From contig NZ_CH902584.1 in assembly GCF_000152845.1 (NCBI RefSeq), positions 608,620 to 672,619 of the forward strand: DNA of 64,000 nucleotides, in the 5' to 3' direction. Under the pieces are notes generated by a model. The model was not told the DNA's origin. It ran no database searches and saw only the letters and a program-made list of their open reading frames with translations. This document shows positions 28,289 through 37,525 of this stretch, one piece after another. Source of the stretch: Roseovarius sp. 217. GTDB taxonomy: Bacteria > Pseudomonadota > Alphaproteobacteria > Rhodobacterales > Rhodobacteraceae. Position 1 is the first letter of the stretch. Each line of letters starts with the position of its first letter. The position numbers and the translations under genes are program-made.

Positions 28289-29242
28289 ATGCCGTATGTG
28301 AAGACTATTATGAAAAGTCTCATTGGGACCCGTGCCGCCAGACAGACGAGGATTCGAACACGTGCTCAGATCAAGACGCCACTTTGCGGTCTTGCAGCGC
28401 TCGTCGAGCGGGCACCTCCGGTTGCGTCAGACGACAATCCGATCTTCATTTTTTCTGCTGGGTGGCGGTCAGGTTCGACTCTGCTGCAACGCTTGATCTG
28501 CTCGGACCGATCGACGCTGATTTGGGGCGAGCCCTATGATTTGTGCGGAATTATCCAAACCTTAGCGCGTCTGCCACGACCCGTGACGCGAGACTGGCCA
28601 CCAGAGGAGTATTTTGTTTCCGGGCATGATCGCGACAATCTCACGGCCAGCTGGATTGCAAATCTCTACCCCTCCCTGCCGGATTTCAGAGATGCTATGA
28701 GAACGATGCTATGCCGAATGTTTTCGGACCCTACCAATGAAATTGGGGCAGATCGGTGGGGATTGAAAGAAGTCCGATTTGGTCTTGAAGAAGCAATCTT
28801 TCTGCATTGGCTGTTCCCCAATGCAAAGTTTTTAATGATCTACCGTGATGTTCAAGATGCGTTTAGATCTTATCAGCACTTTTCGCCTGCCATGAGTTGG
28901 TATGCTTCGTGGCCGCATCACCCGACATTTACACCATTTGCGTTCGCGCAACACCGGCAGCGCGTTCTGAATCAGTTTCCTGAAATCGCCAGACAGACTG
29001 GCGGCCTGATCGTTTCCTATGAGGCACTGACACAAGGGGCTACAGACCTGAGCGCAATCGCGCAGTATTGCGGTGTAGACATTGACCCCAGCATTTTGAA
29101 CAATCGGGTGCAGGGACGAAATGAGGCCACGATACTAGCGGGTAAGGACCTTGCCTGGATCGACAAGGCTCTTCTGCGTGTTGGCACAGCGTATGAAAAC
29201 CGAAAGAGTGCGGTGACAGATCAGAAGGGGAAATTCCCATGA
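28289..29242 (+). CDS. Sulfotransferase family protein
   Basis: A 317-residue PAPS-dependent sulfotransferase. The 5'-phosphosulfate loop FSAGWRSGSTLLQRL spans residues 55-69, and the 3'-phosphate-binding arginine and serine are R186 and S194 in YRDVQDAFRSYQHF, the classical spacing. Start is uncertain: ATG 28289 has no good ribosome-binding site and ATG 28310 is an alternative. Its last bases overlap the start of the FG-GAP gene (ATGA). In a polysaccharide cluster it most probably sulfates the exported polymer or its lipid-linked repeat; a glycoprotein or small-molecule acceptor cannot be excluded. Confidence 0.87.
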   Translation: MPYVKTIMKSLIGTRAARQTRIRTRAQIKTPLCGLAALVERAPPVASDDNPIFIFSAGWRSGSTLLQRLICSDRSTLIWGEPYDLCGIIQTLARLPRPVTRDWPPEEYFVSGHDRDNLTASWIANLYPSLPDFRDAMRTMLCRMFSDPTNEIGADRWGLKEVRFGLEEAIFLHWLFPNAKFLMIYRDVQDAFRSYQHFSPAMSWYASWPHHPTFTPFAFAQHRQRVLNQFPEIARQTGGLIVSYEALTQGATDLSAIAQYCGVDIDPSILNNRVQGRNEATILAGKDLAWIDKALLRVGTAYENRKSAVTDQKGKFP

Positions 29243-31182
29243 TACGCAGACGTTCCGTAATATTGCTGCTGCTCACCTGTCTGATCGCTCTGGTGGCGGC
29301 TGTGCTGTACGATCCCAGACGGAGTTTACCAGGTTCAGAAGCTTTCGCAGTTACAGAAGATTTTGGAATATACAATGTTTTCGATGCGGGTATTGCCGAT
29401 TTGAACGGTGATGGTCGAATTGACCGTTGGACCGTGAATCACAGCTCCGCACAGTGGGTGAAGTTCGGAAGCGACAGGCAGATAGACTCCGATACTGGGA
29501 ATGATATTGATGTGTCCGGTCTCTATCAGGATCCCAATCTACCCGGTTTTGAGGCTGGTCTTGGTCCAATTTCGACACTGCGACCAATCCGAATTTATAT
29601 GCGAGAAGCACATTTCGTTGTCGAAGCAGACCGGCTGATGCACGGAGACAGTGTCAAAGGGTACTTCGATATCCCATGGAGGACCGAATACGAGGTCTTT
29701 GACGGGGCGTCGGTGTCAGAAACGCAGTGTGATACAATACCCAATTGCCATCGACTGGTTTTTGAGGTGCCAGAAGGCGGGCGGGTAGAGATGCTGCCGG
29801 TTCCATCACCCAGCGACGGGTTTCCAGTAATTATCACATTAGATCCAGAGACGGAGCTGTCGAACGTGCAGCTAGGTGCAGGAGCGATTGAACCAACGTC
29901 GCATGAATTCACATATCACTCGCGTGATCGGCACAGCCTAGCTATGGCCGAACTGCCCGGCAAAACTAGGCAAGTGCTCTTTGTCAGCCGAGGGGGGGCA
30001 CGCGGTCGGTTGCCAGACGTCCATCCGGACGCTCGAGATGAGCTGTTCGAATGGACCGAAAGCGGTTTTCAAGATACTATCGGGTCATACGGAATTGAGA
30101 AAGGCGGATGTCCAGGGCGTCAGGCTGGTTGGTATGACGTAAGCGGAGATGGGCGGCTTGATCTCTATCAGGTTTGCGGGCGTAATGCATTCGAAGCCGA
30201 CAATACTACGGCAAGAAACCGGCTCTATGTTCAGCAACCAGACGGTAGTTTTGTCGAGGACGCAGCCTCATTTGGATTGGATTTCCCGGGTGTCGGGGTC
30301 TTTCGGTTCGTACCGCGGGTCCAAGAAAAAACTCCGTCAGCGCTACTTTGGGTTACCGAGGGGGAGGTCGCCCTGTTTGAGCAAGGCGATGCAGGCTTCG
30401 AGCCGCTCTGGCGCTTGGAGGCGCCCGTGACTGGGACGGAGAAAGTAATCCTGAACGACTTGGCCACCAAAGGTGTTTGGGACGCGTTTATCTTTTCGCC
30501 GCGGGGCAATCTGCTATTTCCGATTTCAAGAGAGGCACCCTTACTGCGCGATATTCAGGCCCTGGGGTTACCCTTGGCAAGTGCTGATGGCGCAATCGCG
30601 GATTTCGATGGGGACGGATTTCGGGATGTTCTGGCTGTACCACAGGGGATTTTTCTGCATGACGGTGATCATTTTGAGGCCACGGATCTTATTGATTTGT
30701 CTTGGGCGGACAATCTTCTGGAGGTGCGGATTGTACCCCTCGACTATGACAACGATAGTGATCTGGATCTTTGGGTGCTGGTGCAAGGTGCGAATGAGGT
30801 TTCGCGGATCATTCGCGCCGTTTACAACCGAAGCCCAGCTTTTTTGAGGAGTTGGATCGAAAAACACTACGGGCGTGACCGGCTTTTGCCGAGGTACTGG
30901 CGTTCGGTGCTCTATGAAAACCTGCATGACAAAGGGCAGTTACACATTCTGCGTCCCAAAGGCATGCCGGGACATGCCAACGGTTTTGGAAAGTCGTTTC
31001 TGTCGAAAGTTCGAATGCCGACGGACGCTATCAATCTGCAGAATCGATACTTATTCACTGGAATGGACGATCCGTCCCGATTTTCACAAACCTTCCCCGA
31101 TATCTTTCTGAGTCTGCCCGAGGGCGCCGCATTGGTTTCAGTTGAACCACTTCAATCTGATAGCGTCGATGTTAGACACTGA
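29239..31182 (+). CDS. FG-GAP/VCBS repeat protein with N-terminal signal anchor
   Basis: A 647-residue exported or membrane-anchored protein. A basic start (MIRRRS) and hydrophobic helix (residues 7-23) form a signal peptide or anchor; no clear cleavage site. Calcium-loop motifs typical of integrin-type FG-GAP blades lie at about 54 (DLNGDGRID), 300 (DVSGDGRLD), 455 (DFDGDGFRD) and 502 (DYDNDSDLD), consistent with a beta-propeller. Two cysteine pairs are visible (CDTIPNC). Function unknown; extracytoplasmic carbohydrate or protein binding is likely. Its start overlaps the sulfotransferase stop, suggesting a shared role in modifying or presenting the polymer. Confidence 0.8.
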   Translation: MIRRRSVILLLLTCLIALVAAVLYDPRRSLPGSEAFAVTEDFGIYNVFDAGIADLNGDGRIDRWTVNHSSAQWVKFGSDRQIDSDTGNDIDVSGLYQDPNLPGFEAGLGPISTLRPIRIYMREAHFVVEADRLMHGDSVKGYFDIPWRTEYEVFDGASVSETQCDTIPNCHRLVFEVPEGGRVEMLPVPSPSDGFPVIITLDPETELSNVQLGAGAIEPTSHEFTYHSRDRHSLAMAELPGKTRQVLFVSRGGARGRLPDVHPDARDELFEWTESGFQDTIGSYGIEKGGCPGRQAGWYDVSGDGRLDLYQVCGRNAFEADNTTARNRLYVQQPDGSFVEDAASFGLDFPGVGVFRFVPRVQEKTPSALLWVTEGEVALFEQGDAGFEPLWRLEAPVTGTEKVILNDLATKGVWDAFIFSPRGNLLFPISREAPLLRDIQALGLPLASADGAIADFDGDGFRDVLAVPQGIFLHDGDHFEATDLIDLSWADNLLEVRIVPLDYDNDSDLDLWVLVQGANEVSRIIRAVYNRSPAFLRSWIEKHYGRDRLLPRYWRSVLYENLHDKGQLHILRPKGMPGHANGFGKSFLSKVRMPTDAINLQNRYLFTGMDDPSRFSQTFPDIFLSLPEGAALVSVEPLQSDSVDVRH

Positions 31183-31215
31183 AGGCTGCCCGAGCTCGGC
31201 ACGCGAGGCCCAACA

Positions 31216-32664
31216 ATGACGCAACAATCGTCACGTGGCAAACGCGTGGTAAGGGCAGGTCTTTGGGCCTCGTTGCATAATGTCGCTCGTGAAGGGATCG
31301 GATTTCTGGTATTCTTGGTGCTAGCCCGCCTCTTTCTCGATGAAAGGGATTTTGGGATCGTCGCACTGGCGAATTCATTTGTGATGTTTGCGCAAGTTAT
31401 CGGGCAGTTTGGTCTGGGAACCGCATTGATCCGCGAGCGCGATATCACAGACCGGCACAAGACTGCATGTTTCTGGGCGATGTTGGGCTTTGCGACTTTA
31501 CTTGCGGGGCTTCTGATAGCGTTGGCCGGCTTCTTTGCTGAATGGTCAGATGAGCCGCGTGTGGCACCTGTTTTGCGATTATTGTCGCTGGGATTGGTCC
31601 TGACATTCATGGGGTCGGTCCACGCGGCTCTGTTACAGCGCAGTTTTGATTTTCGGGCTTTAGCACTGAGATCACTGATTGCAGGCGTGTGTGGCGGGTT
31701 TGCCGCAATCATAGCCGCAATATTTGGGGCTGGGGTCTGGAGCCTGGTAATTTTGAATCTGGTGACCGCTAGTATCTCCACCATTCTTTTGTGGCGCTCT
31801 TTGCCATGGCGTCCGGCATTTGCGTTGCCTTTACAAGAACTAAGAGAACTGCTGCCTACAGGGCTCCAGATAACTGGAATCGGGGTTGTCCGTTATATCG
31901 GTGACAGCGCGGATAGGGTTATCGTCGGATTTTTTATCAGCATTGCTGATCTGGGGTTACTGTATGTCAGCCAACGCATCGTCAAGGCGCTGCAGACCAT
32001 CCTGACGCAAAGCATCAACTCTGTGGCCTTGCCAGCATTCTCAGAAATCCAGGATGATTTGCCCCGTGTTCGCAACGCATATCTGATAGCTCTTCGTGTC
32101 TGTTTGATCGTGACGACCCCGCTTTTTGTAGGCCTCGCGTTGCTTTCAAAACAGATAGCCGATGTGATTTTGGGCCCACAATGGATTGATCTATCCAACC
32201 TTTTATCAATTTTGGCGGTTGCTGCCGCCGTCAGTGCACCGCTCTATTTCAATCAACCTTTGCTTATTGCGGTTGGTCGGGCGAAAACGGCGCTACAGAT
32301 TGCAACTATCGGCTCCATTGTGCAGATCCTTTGCGTTGCGGTTGGGGCCTCTTTCGGGCTTGTGGGTGTGGGGTTGGGGCTTCTCGCCAGGCAAGTCATA
32401 ATGAGTGGAGTTTGGTACTGGGTTCTGAAAAGGGAGATCGAACTGCAGCCAAAAGACCTTATAGCGGCTCTCATGGCGCCAACTCTCGGGGTGGCTCTTA
32501 TGTCTGCTGTCCTCATTCTTGTGCCGGAATTTTCTGACTGGCCGGGTGGAGTTTACCTATTGTTCCTGATTTTATTGGGGGCAGCATCTTATCTCACAGC
32601 GATCTGGATGCTTGATCGAAACACTATATTGCAGGTTATGCGGATTTTTAAACGACAAGTCTGA
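31216..32664 (+). CDS. Polysaccharide flippase (Wzx/PST family)
   Basis: A 482-residue membrane protein with about 12-14 hydrophobic segments, the size and pattern of MOP-superfamily exporters. The N terminus (RVVRAGLWASLHNVAREGIG then FLVFLVLARLFLDERDFGIV) is typical of WzxC/PST-type flippases, as is the ALIRERDITDRHKTACFW loop. It would move the lipid-linked repeat unit across the inner membrane for Wzy-type polymerisation. Same strand as, and 33 bp after, the FG-GAP gene; 45 bp before a glycosyltransferase. Confidence 0.87.
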   Translation: MTQQSSRGKRVVRAGLWASLHNVAREGIGFLVFLVLARLFLDERDFGIVALANSFVMFAQVIGQFGLGTALIRERDITDRHKTACFWAMLGFATLLAGLLIALAGFFAEWSDEPRVAPVLRLLSLGLVLTFMGSVHAALLQRSFDFRALALRSLIAGVCGGFAAIIAAIFGAGVWSLVILNLVTASISTILLWRSLPWRPAFALPLQELRELLPTGLQITGIGVVRYIGDSADRVIVGFFISIADLGLLYVSQRIVKALQTILTQSINSVALPAFSEIQDDLPRVRNAYLIALRVCLIVTTPLFVGLALLSKQIADVILGPQWIDLSNLLSILAVAAAVSAPLYFNQPLLIAVGRAKTALQIATIGSIVQILCVAVGASFGLVGVGLGLLARQVIMSGVWYWVLKREIELQPKDLIAALMAPTLGVALMSAVLILVPEFSDWPGGVYLLFLILLGAASYLTAIWMLDRNTILQVMRIFKRQV

Positions 32665-32709
32665 GTACCACAGAGCGGTACGAGTGCGCTTGATACAGGA
32701 GCTTGAGAT

Positions 32710-33744
32710 TTGGGATTGCGTATCGGAAGCTGGCCCGGGTTCGGAGACCACAACAACAAATTTATGGAGCTTTTTCTAGGCGGGTTGCGAGATGCGGATT
32801 GCGAGATAATAAGCATTGAAACCGTCAATGACATACCCACCAGTGGACTGGATGTTTTGATCTTGCACTGGGCTGAAAAACTGTTTTGGGAGGCCCGCGA
32901 TCGTTGGGATATTTTGGCCAGAATCCTGACGCTAATCAATCGCCTCAAGCAGATTCGGCCAAAAACCAAGGTCGTCTGGCTGGTGCATAATCTGCAACCT
33001 CATGAACCTCGGAAGTTCAAGAACCTGATCTGGCCATTCTACATTCGTACTTTAGCCCGAAACATTGATGCTGCTCTGACATTGTCGCCTGGGACGGTTC
33101 CGGTTGTTCGGGAGCATTTAGGGGCACTCAAACACAAACCTGTCGCATGGGCTTGGCATCCGGCATATCCACGGCTGTGCCAAGGAACGCACAACGCGGG
33201 TGCTGCGCGAAGTGCCCGCGGTTGGGAAACGGAGCATTACGTATTTGGTTACTGCGGACAGATTCGGCCCTACAAGGGGGTCGACGATCTGATTAACGTA
33301 TTCTTGCGCAGTGAAAATCCGAGTTGGCGGCTTTTGATCGCCGGGCGGGCCTCATCGTCTGAGTTCGAGGATATTTTAGAAGACAAAGCGGTGGCGGACC
33401 CCCGCATCCGACTGGAATTCGGAGATATGTCAGAAGTCGAATACGAGATGGCTATCCTGTGTTGTGATACAATAGTTGCTCCATTCAGGAAGTATCTGCA
33501 TTCTGGGTCACTTGTTCATGCAATGAGCGTCGGGCGACAGGTCTTGACTCCCAGAACACCGTTTTCCAACGCGCTTGCAAAACAGGTGGGACGCGATTGG
33601 GTTGCGCTTTATGATGGACCGCTAAGTGTGGATGCTCTTCAAGAAGCCGAGCAGGGCCGCAATGAATCTGACAACGCGGACCTTTCGGAGTTCGACCCCA
33701 AACGGGTTGGTGAACAGATCGTAGCCTTCTTTCAAAGTCTTTAG
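32710..33744 (+). CDS. Glycosyltransferase (GT-B type)
   Basis: A 344-residue GT-B protein: the N-terminal part resembles GumH/ExoL-like transferases (WPGFGDHNNKFMELFLGGL, VVWLVHNLQPHE), and the C-terminal lobe reads FGYCGQIRPYKGVDDLINVF and ends with APFRKYLHSGSLVHAMSVGR. Start is TTG 32710, preceded by AGGAG about eight bases upstream; ATG 32764 is a less likely alternative. It is the last gene of the plus-strand run that begins with the giant protein. Probably transfers a sugar onto the lipid-linked intermediate in the cytoplasm. Confidence 0.82.
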   Translation: MGLRIGSWPGFGDHNNKFMELFLGGLRDADCEIISIETVNDIPTSGLDVLILHWAEKLFWEARDRWDILARILTLINRLKQIRPKTKVVWLVHNLQPHEPRKFKNLIWPFYIRTLARNIDAALTLSPGTVPVVREHLGALKHKPVAWAWHPAYPRLCQGTHNAGAARSARGWETEHYVFGYCGQIRPYKGVDDLINVFLRSENPSWRLLIAGRASSSEFEDILEDKAVADPRIRLEFGDMSEVEYEMAILCCDTIVAPFRKYLHSGSLVHAMSVGRQVLTPRTPFSNALAKQVGRDWVALYDGPLSVDALQEAEQGRNESDNADLSEFDPKRVGEQIVAFFQSL

Positions 33745-33818
33745 CCAAAGTCTTAAATTAGGACGAAAGAGATCTCGCGACATAGAATCTGACCTTCTCT
33801 GGCCGAGTCAACTCAGCC

Positions 33819-33990
33819 TTGGCAACACTGGACAGCATTGAAGTCGCGCACATTATCCGCAAACGGCAATTCGACCCCTCTGGTCAATCCCATTCCAGAA
33901 ATTCGCAAGACTTTCTGGATCGCCGCGCCGAACGACACGAGTTACTCCGTCGCGTGGCAAAGTTTGCGACAGCCCCTGCGGAAGTTAAGG
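33819..33990 (+). mobile_element. Possible IS6-like transposase C-terminal remnant
   Basis: A plus-strand frame reads ATLDSIEVAHIIRKRQFDPS and continues without a start. The stretch IEVAHxIRKGQF is the usual C-terminal end of IS6-family transposases. Only the last codons remain, followed by unrelated sequence, so this is debris at the boundary between two glycosyltransferase genes. Confidence 0.45.
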
Positions 33991-34012
33991 ACGATCTCCC
34001 TTCCCGGTGGGA

Positions 34013-35062
34013 TCATTTCCGCCGCCCCCAGCGTCCGAAGGCAAGCTCCGCAGCCTCTGAGGCGATTCGATCAGAAACCTCGCGCGGCGGGGCGAGCTGG
34101 TGCAGCCCGCGCAGCGCCCCGACCGCTTGCCGCCCGCCGCCCATCAGTGCTATTTTGGCAATCTGCATTATCGAGAAGGCGTAGGTCACCGGCAGCATCG
34201 GCCACGCAAACCGTGCCACAAAGCGCAACCGGTTGCGGAAGTTGAAATAATTTGCGAATGCCGAGCCCCGCCGGTTAATAGAGCCAGAGCCGATCGCCGT
34301 GCCACCATGATGATGGACTACCGCCTCCGGACAGGTGAGAAGCGGCAGCACACCCCGGCGATAGGCCCAGTCTACCTCCTCGTAATAGAGGAAATAGTCC
34401 TCCCGAAGCGGTCCGACCATTTCGACGAAAGCCCGCGACGCAACCATATTGGCACCTGAGATAAAATCGAGGCTGCCGGCCAGAGGAGGTTCGGCTGCTG
34501 CGGGCAGGAGACCTTGGTTGACGTTGTAGCAGACCCCCCCTGTCCAGCGCCTGATGCGCCCACCGTCCGACTGGAGATAGCCGGGTGGTTCGAGATAGCG
34601 GGTTCGCCCGCCCATAAGTGCGAAGGGGCCCGCGACCTCAGCACGGCGAACGTAGGCGGCGGCAGTACCGGGCTCAACGACGCTATCGGGGTTCAGTATC
34701 CAGAAGAGCTCGATCTCCGCTCGCGACAAAAACCAGGTAAGCCCGGTATTGACGCCGCCCGCAAAGCCCATGTTTTGCGGGACCCGCAGTAGCGTGAGCC
34801 AAGACAGATCCCCTTCGGTCGGCGCTTGGGCGCCCGCTTCGGCTTCGGCAAAGCTCACCCCGCAGCGGCCTGCCCAGTCGGCGACCAGCGCGGCGCTATC
34901 GTCCGGCGAGGCGTTATCACAAACAACCACGCGAAGCGTCGCACCGGTAGTGGCGATTAGGCTGTCAAGACACGCCTCAATCACATCTGCCGAGCAATAG
35001 GCCACGATAATGACCGAGATGGGTGCCTTCGCCGCCCCCTCCATTTCCCGCTGCTCTTGCAT
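34013..35062 (-). CDS. Glycosyltransferase family 2 (rhamnosyltransferase-like)
   Basis: A 349-residue GT-A enzyme. Motifs: ISVIIVAYCSADVIEACLDS, the donor site DNASPDDSAALV, the metal-binding NPDSVVEPG, and EEVDWAYRRG in the acceptor region, as in WbbL/rhamnosyltransferase-type proteins. GC content and codon usage look higher than in the flanking 29-33 kb genes, hinting at a different origin. It stands alone on the minus strand between an IS remnant and a gene-poor gap, so it may have been brought in separately. Confidence 0.86.
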   Translation of the reverse strand: MQEQREMEGAAKAPISVIIVAYCSADVIEACLDSLIATTGATLRVVVCDNASPDDSAALVADWAGRCGVSFAEAEAGAQAPTEGDLSWLTLLRVPQNMGFAGGVNTGLTWFLSRAEIELFWILNPDSVVEPGTAAAYVRRAEVAGPFALMGGRTRYLEPPGYLQSDGGRIRRWTGGVCYNVNQGLLPAAAEPPLAGSLDFISGANMVASRAFVEMVGPLREDYFLYYEEVDWAYRRGVLPLLTCPEAVVHHHGGTAIGSGSINRRGSAFANYFNFRNRLRFVARFAWPMLPVTYAFSIMQIAKIALMGGGRQAVGALRGLHQLAPPREVSDRIASEAAELAFGRWGRRK

Positions 35063-35822
35063 TTTTCTTTGATCCTAACGAGTGAGTGACGCTGCCCTCG
35101 CCGCTAAACTGCCCGGAAGATGGCGGCTTCACCCAGCAAGATCAAGGCTGTTCTCTTGTGCCAACCGGACCGGAGTTGAAACGGGCTTGACCTCTCGGTC
35201 TAGACAGATCGACTCACGGTACGGCTCTGGAGGCGTCGGGGGAGGATACATATCGGATACATTTAGAGGATAAAACGGCATAATCTAAGATAACGTTGCA
35301 CACGAATCCACAAGTGGATTCCCTTTTGTCGGCAAAAGCATCAAAGGTGACAGGAAGCCTAGCGAATGCCATCGCAAGAGATAGCCCCTCCCTAAAATAT
35401 CTTATCCAAGGGGTCTTGGTGGCCGTCTCATCACCTCTCATGGGCATATTGGCTTCCGCTGGACTACAGAGAACGGTTTTTCCCAACCGGTTTGCGGATG
35501 CCGATCTGTCAGCGTGACATTTAGGGCACCATCGTTTACTTATTCGACGCGCCACCCAGAGCGCTGCGGACATCCTGACACGGATCGTTGAAGCCTATGA
35601 ACACCGGGTCAAACTGTTGCGATTCAGACGACTGCGCTCGAAACCCGCTTGAAGCAACTGGCGCTTTATGAGGCGGCCTTGGTGATCTGATGGAACGGCT
35701 GGCCAGAACGTCTTGACTAAAATGGTCTTCGGCAGAATTATTGCAGCGGTAGTGAGTTTCAAATAGTCTTTCCAGACGAGCATACGAGTTTTTAAAGCCC
35801 TATTGCACGAAGGAATATTAGC
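35063..35822 (+). other. 760-bp gap with a degenerate reading frame
   Basis: No intact gene. A plus-strand frame at 35296-35517 (SLKYLIQGVLVAVSSPLMGI region) looks protein-like. After a TGA it continues with ATQSAADILTRIVEAYEHRV, which weakly recalls the coiled-coil tail of a serine recombinase. Best read as an eroded mobile-element gene of uncertain family. The last 120 bases probably carry the promoter of the PssD/PssE pair. Confidence 0.35.
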
Positions 35823-36305
35823 ATGCCCTCTCGCCCAATGCTCATGGTCGTAGCCTCGGCCGGAGGGCACTGGGTTCAGTTAATGAGGATGCGCAAGGTT
35901 TGGGACGGATTGCACGTCACCTATCTGAGTACCGAACCTGGCCTTGCGGACATCGTGAAGACCATGGCCCGGAATGAGGGTAACCCGCCGCCAAAATTTT
36001 CATCGGTCACGGATGCCAATCTCTCCGAGAAGCTACGCCTCATGCGTCAGCTTTTCGAGGTGTTTTTCCTGGTGCTGCGCCACCGGCCGGACGTGATCAT
36101 CACCACAGGTGCTGCGCCCGGCTATTTTGCCCTGCGTTTTGGAAAGCTCTTCGGCGCGCGTACCATTTGGATCGACAGCATGGCCAATGCCGAGAAACTG
36201 TCAAGATCTGGTCAGGAAGTCAGGAAGTATGCCGACCTGTGGCTCACGCAATGGGAGCATCTGGCGCGCCCTGAAGGGCCGCATTTCATGGGGGCGGTTC
36301 TGTGA
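35823..36305 (+). CDS. PssD/Alg14-like glycosyltransferase subunit
   Basis: A 160-residue protein matching the Alg14/PssD/CpsF membrane-associated subunit, which anchors the catalytic partner. ASAGGHWVQLMRM near the N terminus, and VIITTGAAPGYFALRFGKLF then GARTIWIDSMANAEKLSRSG are typical. It overlaps the next gene by four bases (GTGA), the standard arrangement for this two-protein enzyme. Together they transfer one sugar (glucuronic acid, galactose or GlcNAc in known pairs) in polysaccharide synthesis. Confidence 0.85.
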   Translation: MPSRPMLMVVASAGGHWVQLMRMRKVWDGLHVTYLSTEPGLADIVKTMARNEGNPPPKFSSVTDANLSEKLRLMRQLFEVFFLVLRHRPDVIITTGAAPGYFALRFGKLFGARTIWIDSMANAEKLSRSGQEVRKYADLWLTQWEHLARPEGPHFMGAVL

Positions 36306-36808
36306 TCTTTCTGACCACCGGGACGCAACTTTCCTTCGACAGGCTCGTACGGGCCGTGGATGAGTGGGCGGATGAAACCAAGCCGTCTTGTGGCATATTT
36401 GGTCAAGTCCTGCCGGCGACTCATGACCCGTATACGCCGCGAAATTTCGAAACCAAGGCACGGCTTTCACCGGCGGACTATGCCGAAGTGTTCAGCAAAG
36501 CCAGCCTCATCATTTCACATGCCGGCATGGGTACGATCCTGACGGCATTGACCCAAGACAAGCAGATCTGCATCATGCCCCGGCAGATCAAATATGGCGA
36601 ACACAGGAACAACCATCAGCTCGCCACGGTCGAAAGGCTGAAAGAGCATCCCAGGCTTTTCAAGGCGCGCGACGAACATGACCTGCCCCGCTGCCTTGAC
36701 GCGGCCATGCAGGCGGTCGGGACGTCACAAACTGCGGCCATAGACCCGTTTGCGGCCACGGATTTCACCGATAAATTACGAAAGTTCGTCCTGAACACTG
36801 GGAAGTAG
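36302..36808 (+). CDS. PssE/Alg13-like glycosyltransferase catalytic subunit
   Basis: A 168-residue single-domain GT28 C-terminal-type protein. MIFLTTGTQLSFDRLVRAVD opens it; SLIISHAGMGTILTALTQDK is the UDP-sugar-binding signature and RQIKYGEHRNNHQ the downstream conserved part. Start is GTG, overlapped with the stop of the PssD-like gene. Requires the upstream subunit for membrane location. It converges on the rhomboid gene 7 bp further on; no terminator was identified between them. Confidence 0.85.
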   Translation: MIFLTTGTQLSFDRLVRAVDEWADETKPSCGIFGQVLPATHDPYTPRNFETKARLSPADYAEVFSKASLIISHAGMGTILTALTQDKQICIMPRQIKYGEHRNNHQLATVERLKEHPRLFKARDEHDLPRCLDAAMQAVGTSQTAAIDPFAATDFTDKLRKFVLNTGK

Positions 36809-36815
36809 AACTCGG

Positions 36816-37475
36816 CTAGTCCTCACTCTCTCGCACCCACCATCCCGCAAGCCAACCCGCCAGAAAACCCCCAAAGTGGGTCTCCCAAGCGAGATTACCG
36901 CCCATCCCCCAATACATCACGAGGTTGAGAAGGATGAGCAGTACGACCACCCGCAGCACCGCCCCGATCCCCTCATGTGCCAGACGACGGGCGGTATACT
37001 CCCAGCCCATCAGAACCCCCGCCAGCCCGAATAGCGCCCCAGACGCGCCAACCATGGGCTGCACGGCCGTAGACAGAAAAGCAAACCCCACGGCCCCGCC
37101 CAAGAGCGACAGCACATAGATCACGGCAAACCGAAGCTGGCCGACACGCTCGATCACCAAGCGCCCAAGCGAGACGAGCGTGATCATGTTGACGAGAAGA
37201 TGCGCGGCCCCCCCATGCAGGAACCCATAGCTGGCAAACATCACCACGGGCTGCGCCGCATAGTTGGGCTGCCAGTTATCCAAGAGCCCCCGCCAAAACC
37301 CGCCATACTGATAGGTCAATCCACGCCAGCGCGGTGACCCCCAGAGCCCATAGTCAGCCCCCTGCAGGACGCCTTCGACCGCAACACAAACTAACAAAAT
37401 CAGCAGCAATGCGCCATGAGCGACGACCCACACCCAAAGGCGCGAGCGTTCTGATGCTGAGTGTTGGTTGTCCAT
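36816..37475 (-). CDS. Rhomboid family intramembrane serine protease
   Basis: A 219-residue membrane protease with about six transmembrane segments. The catalytic serine is S145 in MVGASGALFG; the histidine is H200 in WETHFGGFLAG; HLLVN (H92, N96) forms the oxyanion side. These are the complete rhomboid signatures. It cleaves substrates within or near the membrane. Its location next to the exosortase gene is notable because other bacterial sorting systems use rhomboid-like proteases (rhombosortase), but the sequence looks like an ordinary rhomboid, so a role in sorting is only a possibility. Confidence 0.88.
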   Translation of the reverse strand: MDNQHSASERSRLWVWVVAHGALLLILLVCVAVEGVLQGADYGLWGSPRWRGLTYQYGGFWRGLLDNWQPNYAAQPVVMFASYGFLHGGAAHLLVNMITLVSLGRLVIERVGQLRFAVIYVLSLLGGAVGFAFLSTAVQPMVGASGALFGLAGVLMGWEYTARRLAHEGIGAVLRVVVLLILLNLVMYWGMGGNLAWETHFGGFLAGWLAGWWVRESED

Positions 37476-37525
37476 TCTATATATTCTGAGTCAAATTGGA
37501 CTATTCCTAGGGTTAAATTAGAACC

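Noticed and set aside
36816..37475. Rhombosortase (GlyGly-CTERM protease)
   Set aside because: The sequence has ordinary rhomboid signatures and no GlyGly-CTERM protein was seen in the window; kept as a general rhomboid protease.
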